Source: Delphinapterus leucas (taxonomy: Eukaryota; Chordata; Mammalia; Artiodactyla; Monodontidae). Taken from it: 64,000 nt of DNA. The stretch spans positions 40,582,614-40,646,613 of the forward strand of contig NW_022098036.1 in assembly GCF_002288925.2 (NCBI RefSeq). Reading direction: 5' to 3'. The notes beneath the pieces are model-generated. The model was not told the origin of the DNA. It was given only the letters and a program-made list of their open reading frames with translations, and did not search any database. Made by a program: the position numbers and the translations under genes. Positions 22,345 through 34,770 of this stretch are shown here, one piece after another; position 1 is the first letter of the stretch, and each line of letters begins with the position of its first letter.

Positions 22345-22940
22345 CGTGATCTCAATGAGAGTTAACAGTGTGACATGGCTTTCAAAAGACAGCTAATGCA
22401 TTATACATTTTATTCAAAGAAATATAGTATTCAGAATAAAGAAGGAAATAGTTTTACTATTTTATGCGTTAATCATACATCATCTGGAATATCATTTTTG
22501 TTCTTTGCATCACTTTTAAGAGGACATTGATAATGCATAAACATGTCCTGAGATGGGTGACTGAGATTTTGAAGCCATTTCAAATAAGGAAATTTTGAGC
22601 AATTAGAAACTAAGACATTTTAGGGAAGAAGTATTAAATGGCTAAATAAAATTTGATGGACTGGCATTCTGGAAAAGCAATTATACTCAGTTGGATATAA
22701 TAAGGGAGGAGACTTCATCTTAGGATAAGGAGAAACTTCCTCATAATTATAACTGCCCAACTTTAGAATGGACTGTGTTTTTAGATAATCATGAGCAACC
22801 TGTCATTGGAAGCATCCAAACAAAGAATGGATGCCAGTATGCCTGGGATGTTGCTATACTGGTCTATTTGTAGCATTGTAGAAGTTGAGTTCAATGAGCT
22901 CAAAGGTCTCTGCTAGCTCAAATGCTCTGTGGTTCTATTT
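22345..22940 (+). mobile_element. L3/CR1-type LINE 3' end
   Basis: Very old CR1-clade LINE 3' end. Words in order: 'gtgacatggctttcaaaaga', 'catcatctggaatatcattt', 'aagaggacattgataatgc', 'ggagaaacttcctcataatt', 'caacctgtcattggaagca' and 'gagctcaaaggtctctgct'. This is the mammalian L3 3' end layout. No coding capacity remains. Confidence 0.75.
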
Positions 22941-23029
22941 TAAAAGCCTTTGAAGCTTTGCTGTTTATCAGCCAATGAAATTAGTTCTTGTTAGCCTGGA
23001 AGTATTTAAATCTTTTTTCTTTAGAGTCA

Positions 23030-23031
<2 letters not shown>

Positions 23032-23066
<35 letters not shown>
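23032..23066. repeat. (GT)n microsatellite
   Basis: About 17 perfect GT units in otherwise unique DNA, followed by a short TATA stretch. Confidence 0.97.
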
Positions 23067-23071
<5 letters not shown>

Positions 23072-23369
23072 CAAGACAAATTTCTCCTTTCTTTACAAGC
23101 CAAATCTTTTAAAATCCAACAGTAACCATTCAAGGTAATGTGTGAATGTGTGTGTGTATGAATGAGATATCATGATATCTTGAAGACAGTCTATGAAAGT
23201 TGTCCACCACCCAGTGATAAATGTGGTTGATAACTACATTTTTTTAATGTTCTTTGGAAAATATAAACACAGTTTAGGTTATATTATAAATGAAATTTTA
23301 TATTATGTCATTCCCTTTATCAATAAAAAATCTAGGTACTGTAGCAGTGAGTTTGAGCATAACTTTTGG

Positions 23370-23570
23370 AAACCATAAGCTTGTTACCTGGCTCAGCCAT
23401 TAGTTGAAAGAACTTGGTCAAATTACCTAACTTGTTTTTTCCTGGGATCTAAAATAAAGAAAGTAAAACTGAGATAATAGTATTGTTATTAGGATCAAAT
23501 GTCATATAGTGCATATCAAACTACTATGATGTCACTCAGTATATAATAGATTCAGACTAAATAATACTTA
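23370..23570 (+). mobile_element. MIR SINE, diverged
   Basis: Plus-strand MIR core: 'ggctcagccattagttgaaa', 'aacttggtcaaattaccta', 'gtaaaactgagataatagt' and 'attaggatcaaatgtcatat'. It lacks the extreme 3' end. Confidence 0.7.
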
Positions 23571-23574
23571 ATAT

Positions 23575-25109
23575 AACATAAGCCCTTTCCTTATCCTATC
23601 ATTTAAAATTTAATTTTAATGTCTGCATAATATTTTATTCTATGAATTAAGCATGATTTATTTCCATCTTTCTCAAACCTTTTTTTACTGGTGAATTGCA
23701 CAAGGTAGAGAAGAGTAAAATAATGTTTCTTAAGAGCTTCTATTACAATAAAAAACAGCCTCTTATTGAAATTTCTCATGTTTTCTTAGTATAATATTTT
23801 CTGATGACATTTGAATTTTTACTTCATGATGCAGTGCTTGTTTTAACAGAAATATAATTTGATTTTCCCAAAACTTTTAAATTAAATTCATTTTTAAAAG
23901 ATGAACCTTGTTTATTCAGTAATATTCCATGTTAATAATCTTATTTGGTAACTTGTAAAGTGTAAGTTTAAGATCTCACTAGTGTGGGTGACTTTAAGAT
24001 AGTTCTTTTTATGCTAAAGTGATCCTATAGGGGTAGTATACAAAGAATATTTAATCAAGAGTGGTCATTAATTTTAACATTTTTTTAATCAGAGAAGGAG
24101 GCCTTATACATTTTTCTTTGTAAAACGTGTAATGCATTTTATAACTAGATGTTTATAAGTGAGCTCTATAGTTTTGGGACAAATCATTTTTATCATGATA
24201 TATTTTTATTTAAAATACGTATGGATTAAATTTGCAAGTAATTTATTTAGAATACTTATATTTTCAGTTATGTTTTCTTTATAAAATTGTGCTGTCAGGG
24301 TTTGATTCTTTACCAGGTTAACTGGGGATTTCCTATATAGCACATATATCTGTATTTAATGTTTATATATCTTGGAGTTATATGTTACTTGGATTTACAA
24401 TATAAACATACTCATCTCTGAAACCTTATGCAATATTATTTTATATACTAAATATTATATACTGAAACTATACTTGATACCAAATATATTGGAAGATAAA
24501 TATCAAATGCACACTTTTTTTTCTATTTGTGCATGGCTGTTCATAGTTATTGTTTTTTCATGTTTTTTACTTATTTTGACAATTTTGGTAATATATACTA
24601 ATTGTAGTATTCAATTTCAATGGAATTTTTATTACTATAGAGTCTTCCATAATTTCTCTGAAATTCTGTATCTATATATTTATTTTATTGATTTAATTAC
24701 ATAATTATATTCTTCATATTTTCCATTAACCTATTTTTCCCTTGATAATCAATTCTATTGTATTTGTTTTCTTATTTTAGGAAACTTCATTACTTCCATT
24801 TGTTCTGTTACCTCTAAAAATGTTCTCTCCATTTTTTAGTTAAAAGGACAGATTATATTTTTCTCTTGCTCTAGTAACTGAGGTCTCATATTTTTATATA
24901 TATTTAAACAACCTCCAAGAAAAAGGAAAAAAAATCTCACTAGTATCCAAGTAGCTATATTTCTATGGTAGCAACTTTATTCAAAGTTTGAAAGTCAATT
25001 TGTAACAAAAAATGTAGTATCAATCGTGTGATTCTATTTGTTATTTCTCTCTTTGTTCCTGTTGCACTTTGTCTTTACTTCAGGCAGTCTCCTCTATTTC
25101 TATATTGAG
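23575..25109. other. No gene recognised; very AT-rich DNA
   Basis: Very AT-rich with many short open frames, the longest about 110 residues at 24372-24704 and low in complexity. No homology was recognised. Confidence 0.6.
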
Positions 25110-25144
25110 AAATAATTGACATAAAACTTTATATTAGTTTCATA

Positions 25145-25628
25145 CAGGCAACCTCATTTTATAGGGCTTCAGCTTTATTGTCCTTTGCAGATATTGCATT
25201 TTTTTTTTTTTTTTTTACACATTGAAAGTTTCTGGCACTTTGCACCAAGCAAGTCTATTGGTGCCATTTTTCCAACAGCATTTGCTCATTTTGTGTCTCT
25301 GAGTCACATTTTGGTAATTCTCATGGTATTTCAATCTTTTTCATTAATATTATATTTGTTATGGTGACGTGATCAGTGATCTTTGATGTTACTGTTGCAA
25401 AAAGATTGAAATTCACTGAAGGCTCAGATGATGGTTAGTATTTTTTAGCAAGAAAGTATTTCTAAATTAAGATCCATACATTTTTCAGACATAATGCTAT
25501 TGCATACATAATAGACAATAATGTATACATAACTTTTATATGCAAAAATTTGTGTGACTCACTTTACTGTGATACTTGCTTAATTGTGGTGGTCTAGAAC
25601 CAACCCTCAATATCTCCGAGATATACTG
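25145..25628. mobile_element. Tigger-type DNA transposon (deletion derivative)
   Basis: About 484 bp with Tigger-like ends: left 'caggcaacctcattttat', right 'aatatctccgagatatactg', which are inverted and imperfect. Internal words such as 'gcaagtctattggtgccatt', 'ttccaacagcatttgctca' and 'ggctcagatgatggttag' fit the Tigger1 group of Tc1/mariner-pogo elements. Most of the transposase region is missing. It is flanked by TA-containing sequence and interrupts the L1-D 3' UTR, which resumes as 'caacataatgattcaatat'. Confidence 0.85.
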
Positions 25629-25959
25629 TGTACAACATAATGATTCAATATCTGTCTATATTGTGAAATGGTCACCACAAGTCTATTAACATTTGTTATA
25701 GTTACAAATTCTTCTGTTGAGAACTTTTAAGATTTATTCTCTTAGCAACTTTCAAATATGCAATATAATATTATTAGCTACAGTCATTGTGCAGTATGTT
25801 ACATCCCCAAGACTTATTTACTTTATAATTGGAAGTTGGTACCTTTTGCTCACACCCAGCAACCCCCAGCCCCCCACCTCTGGCAACCACCAATTCGTCC
25901 TCTGTATCTATGGCTCAGTTCTTTGTGTTTTGTTCTTTTTCTTAGACTTCACATATAAG

Positions 25960-28900
25960 ATTGTATGGTACTTGTCTCTGTCTGACTTGTTTCACTTAGC
26001 ATAATGGCCATCCATATTGTTGCAGAAGGCAAGATTTCCTTCTTCATTATAGCTGAATAATGTTCCTCTGTGTGTGTGTGTGTGTGTGTACCCACACACA
26101 TTGTCTTTATCCATTCATCTGTTGATGGACACAGGTTGCTTCCATGTCTTAGCTGTTGTAAATAATGCTGCAGTGAACATAGGGGTGCACATAATTTTTG
26201 AGTTAATGTTTTTGTTTTCTTCTAATAAATACCTACAAATGGAATTGCTGGATGGTAGTTCTATTTTTAATTTTTAAGGAACCTCCATGCCATTTGTACA
26301 GATGCTGCACCAATTTACATCCCACGAACAGTGCAGAAGGGTTTCATTACTCCACATTCTTTCCAGTTGTGTTATTTCTTGTGTTTTTGATAATAACCAT
26401 CCTAACAGGTGTGAGGTGATATTTCATTGTGGTTTTGACTTGCATTTCCTGATGATTAGTGACACTGAGCACCTTTTCTTGTACCTCTTGGACATATGTA
26501 TGTCTTCCTTTGGATAAATGTCTATTCGGATCATCTGCACATTTTTTAATCAGACTTTTTTTTTTACTATTGAGTTGTATTAGTTCTTTATATTTGGATA
26601 TTAACCCCATATTTAATATGGTTTGAAAATATTTTCTCCCATTTGGTAGATTGCCCTTTCATTTCATAGATGATTTCCTTTGCTGCACAGAAGCTTTTTA
26701 GTTTGCTGTATTCCCATTTGTTCGTCTTTGCTTTAGTTGCCTATTCTTTCAATGTTGAATCTAAGACATTATCACCAACACCAATGTCAAAGAGCTTACC
26801 ACTTATGTTTTCTTCTAGAATTTTTATGGTTTCAAATCTTACATTCAATCTTTAATCTATTTTGAGTTAATTTTTGTGTATGCTATAAGATTGTTCAGTT
26901 TCATTCTTTTGCATGTGGCTGTCCACTTTTCCCAACACAATTTATTGAAGACACTGTCTTTCATCATTGTATATTTTTGGCTCCTTTTTTGTAGGTTAAT
27001 TGATTATTTATGTGTGGTTTTATTTCTATGCTCTCTATTCTGTTGTATTAATCTATGTTTCTGTTTTTAAGACAATATCATACTGTTTTGATTACTACAG
27101 CTTTGTAATATAGTTTGAAATGAGGGACCACGATGCTTCTAGTTTTGTTCCTTTTAACATCAGTTTGGCTATCTGGAGTATTTTGTGATTCCATAAAAAT
27201 TTTAGGATTGTTTGTTCAATTTCTGTGAAAAAAAGTCATCTGGAATTTTGATAGAAATTTCAATGAATTTGTAATTGCTTTGGATAGTATGGGCTTTTTA
27301 ACAATATTAATCTTTCCAGTGCATGAGGACAAATATCTTTTAATACATTTATGTGTTAGTACATTTTTCATCAGTGTTTTATCATTTTCAGTGTACTGAT
27401 CTTTCACCTTAGTGAAATTTATTCCTCAGTATTTTATTGTTGTTGATAGTTCCTTGTTATATATGGCAACACAACCTTTTTGCAAATAGTGACAGTTTTC
27501 CTTCTACCTTCCAATTTTAATAATTTTACTTCTTTTTCTCACCTAATTGCTCTTGGTAGGACTTCTAATACTATGTTGAATGAAAGTGGTGAGAATGGAC
27601 ATCCTTGTCTTGTTCTGGTCTTAGAAGAACTGCTTTTAGCATTTCATAATTGAGTTGATGTTAGCTGCGGGCTTGTCATATATGGCCTCTATTCTGTTGA
27701 AGTATGCTTTTCTTCTATACCCACTTTGTTGAGAATTTTTATCATGAATGGACTTGGATTTTATCAAATGCTTTTTAAGTATCTATTGAAATGATATGAT
27801 TCTTATCCTTCATTTTGTTAATGTAATATATCACATCGATCTGTGGATATTGAACTTTCATTGCACTCCTGGAATAAATCTCATTAGATTATGCTATATG
27901 ATCCTTTTAATGGTGTTGAATTTGATTTGCTAATATTCTGTTGTGGATTTTTGCATGGGTGTTCATCTGGGACTTTTGCCAGTAATTTGCTATTCTTGTG
28001 GCATCCTTGTCTGGTTTTGGTATCAGAGTAATGCTGGTCTTGTAAAATGAATGTGGAAGGGCACCCCCCCGCCCCCGCCATCTTCTGGTTTTTGGAAGAG
28101 TTTGAGAATGATTGGTGTTAATTCTTCTTTGAGTGTTTGGTAGAATTTACCAGTGAAACCATCTGGTCCTGGACCTTTGTTTTTTGCAAGGTTTTTAATT
28201 ATTGGTTGAATCTCTTTACTGGTAATTTGCTCAGATTTTCTGCTTCTTCAAGATTCAGTCTTAGTAGGTTGTATGTTTCTAGGAATTTACTCATTTCTTC
28301 CAGTTGTACAATTTGGTGGCATATAATTGTTCATAGTAGTCTCTTATGATCCTTCATCTTTCTATTGTATCAGTTATGATATCTCCTTATGATTTATGAT
28401 TTTTGAGTCTTCTCTATTCTTCTTTGTGAGTCAAGCTAAAGATTTGTAAATTTTGTTTACCTTTTCAAAGAACCAGATCTTAGTTTCACTGACCTTTTTG
28501 ATTCTCTTTTTAGTTTCTATTTCCACACTGTTATTTATTTCCTTCCTTTTACTAACTTTGGCCTTGTTTGCTCTTCCTCTTCTAGTTTCTTAAAATGTAA
28601 AGACAATTTGTTTATTTGAGATTTTTCTTGTTTCATGAGGTAGGAATTTATTGCTATGAACTTCCCACTTAGAACTGCTTTTGCTGCATCCCCTAAGTTT
28701 TGGGAAGTTGTATTTCTATTTTCATTTGTCTCAAGGTATTTTTTTCTTCTCTGTGGATTTTTTCTTTGATCCTTTGGTTATTCAGTAGCATGTTGTTTAA
28801 TCTCCATACATTTGTGAATTTTCCAGTTTTCTTCTTGCAGTGATATTTAGTTTCATAGAACTGTGGTCAGAAATGAAGTTTGATATAATTTCAATGTTTT

Positions 28901-29500
28901 TAAAATTTATTAAGACTTGTTTTGTTGCATAATATGTAATCTTTCCTCTAGAATGTGTGCTTGAGAAAAATGTGTATTCTGTTGTTTTTTTGATGGAATT
29001 TTCTCTAAATGTATATTAAATCCTTCTGATCTACCATGTAGTTTAAGACCAATGTTTCCTTATTCACGTTCTCCCAGGATGAGCCATCCATTGATGTAAG
29101 TGAGGTATTAAAGTTCCTTACTATTACTGCATTGCCATCTATCCCTTTAGGTGTTACTATTGGATTTATATATTTAAGTGCCCCTCTGTTGGGTGCAAAA
29201 ATACTTACAAATGTTACATTCTCTTGTTGGTTTGACTCCTTTACTCTTATGTAATGTTCTTCTTTGTCTCTTATTACAGTCTTGTTAAAGTCCATTTCAT
29301 CTGATGTAAGTATAGCTACCCCAATTTTCTTTTGGTTTTCATTTGCATGGAATTTCTTTTCCACCCATTCACTTTCACTTTGCATGTGTTCTTACAATTG
29401 AAAGAAGTCTCTTATAGGTAGCATATTGATGGGTTTTGTTTTTTTAATCCATTTAGCCACTGTATGTCTTTTGACTGGACAGTATAGTCCCTTTACTTTT
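25960..29500 (-). pseudogene. L1-D ORF2 remnant
   Basis: Whole ORF2 length, heavily decayed. Visible blocks on the minus strand are the C-terminal segment at 26347-26610 ('..VTNHQEMQVKTTMKYHLTPVR'), RT-thumb sequence at 27216-27407 ('..LSSCTGKINIVKKPILSKAI'), and an endonuclease block at 29005-29385 (126 residues) with '..EKKFHANENQKKIGVAIL' and '..SIFAPNRGALKYI'. The RT active-site area near 27470-27500 no longer encodes FADD. Frames alternate and stops are frequent. A (TG)n tract at 26069-26090 and a C-run at 28060-28078 lie within it. Confidence 0.85.
26069..26090. repeat. (TG)n microsatellite inside L1-D
   Basis: About 10 TG units at the same L1 ORF2 position as the tracts at 8919-8976 and 48604-48631. 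It is directly followed by 'cccacacaca', which can pair back with the TG run. Confidence 0.92.
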
Positions 29501-29622
29501 AAAGTAATTATTGATAGGTATGTACTTATTGCCATGTTGTTAATTGTTTTCTGGCTGTTCTGTTCCTTCCACTAGTCTTCTCCTGTGCTCTTCCTTTGTA
29601 GATGGGTGACTTTCTGTAGTGG

Positions 29623-29726
29623 TATGGTTAGATTCCTTACTCTTTATCTTTTGTGAATCTATTATAGGTTTTGCTATGGTTAGATTCCTTACTCTTTATC
29701 TTTTGTGAATCTATTATAGGTTTTGC
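29623..29726. repeat. Perfect 52-bp tandem duplication in L1-D
   Basis: Two identical 52-base units, 29623-29674 and 29675-29726, each starting 'tatggttagattcc' and ending 'ataggttttgc'. They lie in the ORF1-ORF2 intergenic part of L1-D. The identity contrasts with the age of the host element. Confidence 0.97.
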
Positions 29727-29999
29727 TTTATGATTACAGTGAGGCTTACTTATAACAAATCATATTAATAACTGTATTTTAAGTGGATATCAACCTAAGC
29801 TTTAATGTATTCTAAAGCTCTATGTTTTCTCTCTCCTCATTTTTTATGTCACATATTACATCTTTATATATTCCTTAACCAATTGTTGTAGTTATAGATA
29901 TTTTTACTACTTTTGTATTATAACTTTTATATTAGCTTTATAAGTAATTAATCCTTTACCTTGATTATATATTTACCCATCAGATTTATACTTTCATAT

Positions 30000-30910
30000 G
30001 TTTTTCTTTAATTAGTACCCCTTCTTTTCAGCTTAAAGAAGTCCCTTTAACATTTCTTGTAAGGCTGGTTTAGTTGTGATAAACTCCTTTAACTTTTGCT
30101 TGTCTGGAAAACTCTTTATCTTGCCTTCAAATCTGAATAACTTTGCCAGGTAGAGTTTGCTTGGTTGGAAGTTTGTTTTGTTTTGTTTTCCTTTCAGCAT
30201 TTTAAATACATTGTGCCACTTATTTCTAGCGTGGGAAGTTTGTGCTGCAAAATCGGCTGTTAGTCTTATGGGGGTTCCCTTATATATAGCAAGTTGTTTT
30301 TCTCCTGCTATGTTTTAAGATTTTATCCTCATCCTTAACTTTTGATATTTTAATATGTGTTTTGCTCTGGGTCTCTGTGGTGCCTGAATCTAGATGTCTG
30401 CTTTCTTCCCTAGGTTAGGGAAGTTGTCAGCCATTATTTCTTCTGGTAAGTTTTCTGCCCCTTTCTCTCTTCTCCTTGTGGCACCTCTATAATGTGAATG
30501 TTAGTCCACTTGATGTTGTCCCGTATGTCCATTAAGCTGTCTCCACTTTTTTATCATTGTTTTCTTTTTGCTGCTTTGATTGTGTAAGTTCTATTGCCTT
30601 GAGGGTTTACTGATTCGTTCTTATGGTTTATCCAGTCTTCAATTGGCATCTTCTGGTAGATTTTTTAGTTCAGTTGTTGTATTCTTCATCTCTGTGTCTT
30701 CTATCTGGTACTTATATTTTATATCTCTCTTTGTTGAAGTTATCACTATATTTATCCATTCTTCTCTTTAGTTCAGTGAGCATATTTATGACCATTATTT
30801 GGAATTCTTTATCACCTGAGTTTTTGTGTTGTTCTTTCATTTGGAACATATTTCTCTGTTTCTTCATTTTCTTTGACTCTCTGTATTGGTTTCTTTCTAA
30901 GCATTAGATA
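30000..30910 (-). pseudogene. L1-D ORF1 remnant
   Basis: Recognised from antisense DNA words rather than a long frame. 'aaagaagtccctttaacatt' with 'gtaaggctggtttagttg' marks the ORF1 3' end. 'tttatctgccttcaaa..'-like and 'tgctgcaaaatcggctg' mark the C-terminal domain. 'cacctctataatgtgaatg' marks the mid region, which sits upstream in L1 sense. No frame of more than about 60 residues survives in ORF1 sense. Confidence 0.72.
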
Positions 30911-32545
30911 AAACAGCCACCTCTCTCAGTTTTGAAAGAATAGCCTCATGTAGGAGATGAATTTTATCATTCAGTCCTTCCCCAGCTCTTGATTTTCTCT
31001 CAAATCTTTGTAATTGTTCCTGAGGCCTATTTAATTTTTAGTGGCTCCTAGTACTTGAGGGTGTGCCAAGACCTGTCAGGGTCCCAAAGGGGAGTATCTC
31101 AGTCAGCATCCAGATTCAGGCTGATTGGAAGACCAGACCTTCAGGCAGCAGCTTTTAAAGTACCCAAATATATATGGTCCTGTGGGACCACAAATGTAAG
31201 TCCTGCTGGCCACCAGAGCCTGGTGATCTAGAGGTGTCCCCTCAGTGAGGAGTGCACACCAAAATCAGAATACCAGATGAGTGTGCAAGTTCCTCTCCAG
31301 GGGATACTGGTGACCTGGAGAAAGGGAGAAGGAAAGCACAAAGATGGCATCCACTGGCCTTCATCCCTGGAACACACCTTAGTAGGACCTTAGGAGTGTG
31401 CCAAACCAAGTCTGTCCCTCAGGCTGAAGCTTCCAGATAAACAAATATGCCTCTTTCACAGAAGGACTAGGGGTGTGTTTCAGTCTGCTGCCTGTGCAGT
31501 GCCCTTGGGGTGGTAACCTAAGAACTGTCTTTACCATTGTTATAGTCCTGTGGGACCCAGCAACGCAAGTCCCCCTGGCTACCAGAGCCAGTCAGTCAGC
31601 AGGCATCCCTTGGGCAGCAGCCACAAAAACCAGGGAGCACAGCAGAGGAAGAGTGCAAATAGAGTGCCCACACTCTGTGGTCTCTGAAAAGGATTACAGT
31701 CAACCTTAGATGTGTGTTTAATTAGAAGCTTTTTTCACAGAAATGCTGGGCTCCTCAGACTATATCCTCTTGCTGTGCCTAGTGGGGGTAGAACTCTCAC
31801 TAGGGTGAGAGTGGTACCCTCAAGTGTAAGCCCCACTAAGCGTCGGAGTCAGGGTGTCTTGACATGTTCCCTGGGTGCTAGTCACAAAAATCAGGGCACC
31901 TGAGGAGTGTCCATGCTCCTCTCTGGAAGATACTGATAAGCTGGATAGAGGCAGAGGTACACAAAGATGGCACCTGCCAGCCTCCATCCCTGTAATTTAC
32001 CCCAGCAGCCCCCTAGATGTGTGTTAAATTAGATTTCTGCCCCACAGGCAGACAGACACTTCAAGATAGACAAGTGAACCTTTTTCACATCAGGTCTGGG
32101 CAACTTCCAATCGATTGCCTCTGCACTTGTACCTGGGGCAAGTGAATCAGAGCACGTAAGTTGTTTAAAAGCCATTTCTCAGTTTTCTATAGCCTTGTGG
32201 ATGTAAGCCCACTGGTTTTCAAAGGTAGATGTCTTGGGGGCTCCTCTCTCAGGTGCAGGTCTTAAATGTTGGGGAGACTGATGTGGGGTTCAAATTCTTC
32301 ACTCAGCTCCAGGTGTTCAGTTCCCTCCTGCTTTTGGGTGAAGTTTATGGAGAGATTGTGTCTCAGCCTCTCCAATCTGCTTTGATGTGGATTTTTCTTG
32401 TTTGCTGAATGTGTAGGAGTTACTCAGTTTTTTGTTTGTTTGTTTTCAGAGGAAACTATTCCATAGGTGGCTGTAGATTTTGGTGTCCTGTGGGAGGAGG
32501 TGAGTTCAGGATCTTCCTATGTTACCATCCCAAACTAGAACTCCC
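30911..32545 (-). promoter_or_regulatory. L1-D 5' UTR, decayed
   Basis: A region of less AT-rich sequence between ORF1 and the antisense L1 head at about 32500-32545. It contains an internal imperfect repetition: related phrases around 'aagtcctgctggccaccag', 'gcaagtccccctggctacc' and 'agccccactaagcg' recur at about 31200, 31568 and 31833, roughly every 270-370 bases, each followed by 'tcacaaa..cagg'-type words. This suggests a leader built from related monomers. Promoter role is inferred from the family only. Confidence 0.55.
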
Positions 32546-33229
32546 CTCATCTCCAATTTTGAATAGCAAATTACTGAACTAAAAATTATATTTTTGCTTG
32601 TGATATCTGTTTAGGTGAGCTAAAGACCTGATTTGCCTCCTTGTCTATGTTTCAAGTGTTTGAGGAACAAAATATAATAGAACTGTAAATAAATTAGGTG
32701 TCAATCTAATAGACTTCAATTTCAGCAAATAAAGAGCTAAATTTCAAACTTTAAACCAAATGAAATAACATATAAAGGAAAGTATTAATGAAGAGTTCTG
32801 AGCTTGATATACGAATTTTAAATATATTCTTTTGACCTCAAAATATGAATGTGCAATTTCTATCATATGAATTGACCCATATAGAGATTTCTTAGAAGTA
32901 AAACAGATGGCAGAATAGTGCAAGTTTGTAGGTAATTTGACAAAATAAATAAAAACTTATATATAATGAAAGGAGAGAACCATCCCAAGCCATTGTTTTC
33001 AAAAGCATGTAAAATTCTATTTAGTTTAGACTTAGCCTTAATGAGAAGAGAATCCTGGGAATTATTACAATCTTGACTAACTGTAAACTCAGCAAAGTGT
33101 GCAAAATGTGGTTAATAAAGTTAAAAGATCTTAATACTAACTCTTCATATGGTGGGATAAGGGCTAAATGGTCACCAATAAAATAGGCAATGCCCTACAT
33201 ATTTGTTTTCTCCTAGTACTAGACACGGT
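32546..33229. other. No gene recognised; AT-rich unique-looking DNA
   Basis: No confident repeat or coding frame; it separates L1-D from an older L1 piece. Confidence 0.55.
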
Positions 33230-34770
33230 GTGTAGAGCTAAATGAGGGACTTGTCAGCTATTAACTAGAAAGTTCTTTTCATGTATAACATACATATAAA
33301 TGAGTTCACAAGTCCTAAGTGCATACATCAATGAGTTGATATAAACATACCACCATCATGTCAAGAAATAGAGTAGTAAGCAACACTGAAAACTTCCATC
33401 CATTGCTTCCTCCCAATTTCTACATCTGTCCTTCCAAAAGTTGTTGTCATAATCTTGTGTTCTAACCAGTTTATTTTTACTTTTTTATTGAACTCTATTT
33501 TACTGAATATTTTATGTCTTTTTCAGTTAATGTTATATTTGTGATATTTAGTCATGTATGTGATATTTATGCATGTCTAAAGCTTGTTAATTTAAATTAC
33601 TATATGATATTCCATTGTATATAATAATTGTTTCTATCCATTCTATACTCAATAGAAATTTGGGCTTTTCCCAAATTTGGGCTATTATAAATAGTTTTCT
33701 TTTATACTTTTTTAAAATTACAGTTTTCTTTTATATTGTATTTTGCCTTTATTCCTAGGTATTAGATAATTTTGAAGCTATTTTAACATTTAAAATTATA
33801 TTTTTTATGTTTTCTGTCTGAAATGTATGAATACTATCAATTTTGCATGTGGAATTTATGTTCAGCAATCTTGCTGATGAATTCCTTGTAGATTCTTTGG
33901 GGTTTTCTACAGAAAGAATCATATTGGTTTTCAAATAATTGCAAGTTTATTGTTTATTTCAAGTCCTTATACATATGAATTTTTCTTTCCTTTTTATTAC
34001 ACTGTGACCTCAAATGCAATGTTGACTAGAATTGGTGACAGCTAACATTCTAATAAATGTTCCATCAGTCTAATTTTTAAAGCCAGTCTATTCTTGGATG
34101 TAATATATCTTTTTATTTTTTGAATGATTCTAAGAATTTCTTTTCAGAAGTTTTTTTCCAATTTAACTATGAAGCTCCTATAGGTGATTTTTTTTGTACT
34201 CATCCTTCATTGGAGTTCATAATAAAGCTGTGGCTAAATATTTTCTTCATCTTCAAAAGACAGTCATTGTCTCTTCAAATATTGTTTTTGTTCCATTCTG
34301 TCTCTCTCTATTTCCTGTCATTATTTTTGTAGTTCCCTGTGCTCTGCCAAAATCTTATCTCCTAATTTTTCAATCATATTAAACAGTTTATTTCTAATAT
34401 ATCCAAAGCATATATAGAAAAGCCAATGTAATATTTACATATCCAATATGTATAATATATACATGTCCATTTCTAACAAACATACTTAAATTTTCTGTGC
34501 ATCTGTTTCTATTGTTCATTTGTTTTCAGTTTGTCATGTGCTCTTTTCCTCTCAGCTGCCAAAAATTACCAAAGTTTTGATTCAACAACTAACACTGCAT
34601 ATAAAAATATACATTTGGTATTCTGGATCACGTTTCTTCCCCAAACAATCATTTAATTTTTTAATTGCATTAGCCTGTAAATATAGACATTCTAGATTAC
34701 CTTAACCCAGTCAGAGGTTATGATTCAAAATTAGGCTTCTTTTCTGTGAGGGCTTGTTTGTTTCTCATCC
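33230..34770 (-). mobile_element. Very old L1 debris (L1ME/L1M5-like)
   Basis: Antisense and patchy. A 3' UTR-like part at 33240-33690 has 'cacaagtcctaagtgcatac', 'atcatgtcaagaaatagag' and 'tatgatattccattgtata'. An ORF2-like part at 33770-34110 has 'ccttgtagattctttgggg'. An ORF1-like part at 34250-34330 has 'cttcaaatattgtttttgtt'. Large internal deletions separate the parts and there is no coding frame. The right boundary is uncertain. Confidence 0.6.

Larger units (their letters stand above)
25110..32545 (-). mobile_element. Near-complete old LINE-1 copy L1-D
   Basis: Minus-strand old (L1MA/L1MB-like) element with 3' UTR (25110-25960, interrupted by Tigger at 25145-25628), ORF2 (about 25960-29500), ORF1 (about 30000-30910) and a 1.6-kb 5' UTR with the antisense of the head near 32545. 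Without Tigger it is about 6.95 kb. It is strongly diverged, with no ORF longer than 126 residues left. No TSD could be identified. Confidence 0.88.

Noticed and set aside
24372..24704. 110-residue AT-rich plus frame
   Set aside because: Low complexity, Ile/Tyr/Phe-rich, no domain, no splice or promoter context.
29623..29726. CRISPR-like repeat
   Set aside because: Only two directly abutting units with no spacer, inside an L1 in a mammalian genome.
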